A stretch of 6,721 nucleotides of DNA from Thermopetrobacter sp. (GTDB taxonomy: Bacteria > Pseudomonadota > Alphaproteobacteria > Rhizobiales > Aestuariivirgaceae): positions 1 to 6,721 of the forward strand of contig DRPD01000370.1 of NCBI GenBank assembly GCA_011374735.1. The letters are read 5' to 3'. Made by a program: the position numbers and the translations under genes. Under the pieces are notes generated by a model. That model was given only the letters and a program-made list of their open reading frames with translations. It was not told the DNA's origin and did not search any database. Each line of letters opens with the position of its first letter. The stretch's first letter is position 1. Shown piece by piece: positions 4,824 to 6,721 of this stretch.

Positions 4824-6721
4824 ATGTCCGCCGACAGCTTTTCCGCCCGCGACACCCTGCAGGTGGGAGACAAGACCTATGGCTGCTTTTCATTGCACAA
4901 GGCAGAGGCCAACGGGCTGACCGGCATTTCGCGCCTGCCGGTGTCGCTGAAGGTGCTGCTGGAGAATCTGCTGCGCCACGAGGACGGGCGCACGGTGAGC
5001 GCCGACGACATCCGCGCCATGGCCGGCTGGCTGGACACCCGCGGCACGACGGATCGGCGCGAGATCGCTTTCCGCCCGACCCGGGTGCTGATGCAGGATT
5101 TCACCGGCGTGCCGGCGGTGGTCGATCTGGCGGCGATGCGCGACGCCATGGCCGATCTGGGCGGCGACGCGACGCGGATCAACCCGCTCGCGCCGGTCGA
5201 TCTGGTGATCGATCATTCGGTGATGGTGGATCGCTTCGGCACTCCCGACGCGCTGGCCTACAACCGCCAGCGCGAATACGAGCGCAACCGCGAACGCTAC
5301 ACCTTCCTGAAGTGGGGCCGGGAGGCGTTCGCCAACTTCTCCGTGGTGCCGCCGGAAACCGGCATCGTGCATCAGGTCAATCTGGAATACCTGGCCCGCG
5401 TGGTGTGGACGAACGACGGGCTGGCCTTCCCCGACACCGTGGTCGGCACCGACAGCCACACCACCATGATCAACGGCCTGGGCGTGCTGGGCTGGGGCGT
5501 GGGCGGCATCGAGGCGGAGGCGGTGATGCTTGGCCAGCCGGTGTCCATGCTCATTCCCGAGGTGATCGGCGTCGAGCTGACCGGTGAGCTGCGCGAAGGG
5601 GTGACCGCCACCGATCTGGTGCTGAGGATCGTCGAGATGCTGCGCGCCCACGGCGTGGTCGGCAAGTTCGTGGAGTTCTGCGGCGCGGGCCTGAGCCATC
5701 TGACGCTGGAGGATCAGGCCACCATCGCCAACATGGCCCCGGAATACGGCGCCACCTGCGGCTTCTTCCCCGTCAGCGCCGAAACGCTGGACTACCTGCG
5801 CATCACCGGCCGCTCCGAAGAGCAGGTCGCGCTGGTGGAGGCCTATGCGAAAGCGCAAGGCATGTTCCGCGACGCCGCCACGCCGATCCCGGCATTCACC
5901 ACCTGTCTCAGGCTCGATCTGTCCACCATCGAGCCGTCCATCGCCGGGCCCAAGCGGCCCCAGGACCGGGTCGCCCTGAAGGACGCCCCGGCCGCCTTCA
6001 CCCGCGCCATGGCCGAAGAATACGGCAAGGCGGACGAACCGGGCGGGCGCGTGCCGGTGGCCGGCGGCGATTTCGATCTCGGCCACGGCGACGTGGTCAT
6101 CGCCGCCATCACCTCATGCACCAACACCTCCAACCCGTCGGTGATGCTGGCCGCCGGCCTGCTGGCCAGGAAGGCGCGCGAAAAGGGCCTGACGGTGAAG
6201 CCGTGGGTGAAGACCTCGCTGGCCCCCGGATCGCAGGTGGTGAGCGACTATCTTGAGCGGGCCGGACTGCTGGACGATCTGGCCGCTTTGGGCTTCGATG
6301 TGGTGGCCTATGGCTGCACCACCTGCATCGGCAATTCCGGGCCGCTGCCCGACGCCGTCGCCGCCGCCATCGGGGAACACGATCTGGTGGCCTGTTCGGT
6401 GCTGTCGGGCAACCGCAATTTCGAAGGCCGGGTCAACCCGCACGTGAAGGCCAACTGGCTGGCCTCGCCGCCGCTGGTGGTGGCCTACGCCATCGCCGGT
6501 AACCTGGGCGTCGATCTCGCCACCGAACCGCTGGGCGAGGACGCCGACGGCAACCCGGTGTTCCTGAAGGACATCTGGCCCACCAACGCCGAGATCAGGC
6601 AGGCCATCCGCAGCGCCGTGAACCGCGAGGCGTTCATCGCCCGCTACGCCGACGTGTTCGGCGGTGACGAGGACTGGCGGGCCATCGACGCCGGCGGCGG
6701 CGACACCTATGCCTGGGACGA
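4824..6721 (+). CDS. acnA: Aconitate hydratase A (partial, C-terminus beyond the right edge)
   Basis: Cytoplasmic TCA-cycle enzyme that interconverts citrate and isocitrate through cis-aconitate using a [4Fe-4S] cluster. The window has 632 of the roughly 890-900 residues expected. All three cluster cysteines are present: C432 in [12 protein letters not shown], and C498 and C501 in [11 protein letters not shown]. Other active-site stretches seen are QDFTGVP (91-97), TDSHTT (209-214) and SGNRNFEGR (528-536). The missing part is the C-terminal swivel domain; the frame ends at the AYAWD-type linker (YAWD). The ATG at 4824 has GAGAGAGG nine bases upstream, and the protein starts [12 protein letters not shown], as in alphaproteobacterial AcnA. 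The frame is intact with no unusual substitutions. It diverges from ccmA, so the two genes could share regulation through the 132-base gap. The iron-regulatory-protein/AcnA family is clear; AcnB is excluded by domain order. Confidence 0.97.
   Translation, partial: MSADSFSARDTLQVGDKTYGCFSLHKAEANGLTGISRLPVSLKVLLENLLRHEDGRTVSADDIRAMAGWLDTRGTTDRREIAFRPTRVLMQDFTGVPAVVDLAAMRDAMADLGGDATRINPLAPVDLVIDHSVMVDRFGTPDALAYNRQREYERNRERYTFLKWGREAFANFSVVPPETGIVHQVNLEYLARVVWTNDGLAFPDTVVGTDSHTTMINGLGVLGWGVGGIEAEAVMLGQPVSMLIPEVIGVELTGELREGVTATDLVLRIVEMLRAHGVVGKFVEFCGAGLSHLTLEDQATIANMAPEYGATCGFFPVSAETLDYLRITGRSEEQVALVEAYAKAQGMFRDAATPIPAFTTCLRLDLSTIEPSIAGPKRPQDRVALKDAPAAFTRAMAEEYGKADEPGGRVPVAGGDFDLGHGDVVIAAITSCTNTSNPSVMLAAGLLARKAREKGLTVKPWVKTSLAPGSQVVSDYLERAGLLDDLAALGFDVVAYGCTTCIGNSGPLPDAVAAAIGEHDLVACSVLSGNRNFEGRVNPHVKANWLASPPLVVAYAIAGNLGVDLATEPLGEDADGNPVFLKDIWPTNAEIRQAIRSAVNREAFIARYADVFGGDEDWRAIDAGGGDTYAWD

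Noticed and set aside
4890..6086. 398-residue minus-strand open frame
   Set aside because: Antisense to acnA, whose motifs and cluster cysteines are unmistakable.
1..6721. tRNA, rRNA, CRISPR array, insertion sequence or prophage fragment
   Set aside because: Nothing in either strand shows clover-leaf sequence, repeat-spacer periodicity, transposase motifs or terminal inverted repeats; the region reads as ordinary chromosomal core genes.

Overview
The window is very GC-rich with a strong G/C bias at third codon positions. It carries a System I cytochrome c maturation cluster in the order ccmA-ccmB-ccmC-ccmD-ccmG, divergent from an aconitase (acnA). That order and arrangement, with an M23 peptidase of the alphaproteobacterial OapA/LysM-like type nearby, point to an alphaproteobacterium, possibly Rhodospirillales-like. 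This placement is inferred from gene order and protein features, not from a database search.

Layout. Positions 1-1478 (minus strand) hold an M23 zinc endopeptidase cut by the left edge, so its C-terminus is missing. Positions 1479-1774 are non-coding or only ambiguously coding and contain a 14-bp dyad followed by a T tract on the minus strand. Positions 1775-4691 (minus strand) hold the ccm operon, transcribed ccmA, ccmB, ccmC, ccmD, ccmG. Four of the five genes meet at 1- or 4-base overlaps (A/B, C/D, D/G). Only ccmB/ccmC are separated, by an 85-base gap with a potential hairpin. Positions 4692-4823 form a 132-base divergent control region. From 4824 to the right edge (plus strand) runs acnA, cut after 632 codons.

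How the genes work together. CcmA and CcmB form the ABC transporter part of the complex that releases holo-CcmE. CcmC (with the small CcmD) loads heme onto the chaperone CcmE. CcmG is the membrane-anchored periplasmic thioredoxin that keeps apocytochrome c CXXCH cysteines reduced. CcmE, CcmF, CcmH and CcmI are not in the window and must be encoded elsewhere if the pathway is complete. AcnA is a [4Fe-4S] TCA-cycle enzyme, so the divergent promoter region sits between a heme-protein assembly operon and an iron-sulfur enzyme. The M23 peptidase is a cell-wall hydrolase with no obvious link to the ccm genes beyond being the next gene downstream on the same strand.

I see no mobile element, CRISPR array, RNA gene or clearly novel system. 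The points worth a second look are local: a Lys/Arg-rich insertion in the peptidase, a CTGC active site in CcmG, a hairpin and a tandem repeat at the ccmB/ccmC junction, and the A-tract/TTGACA element upstream of ccmA.
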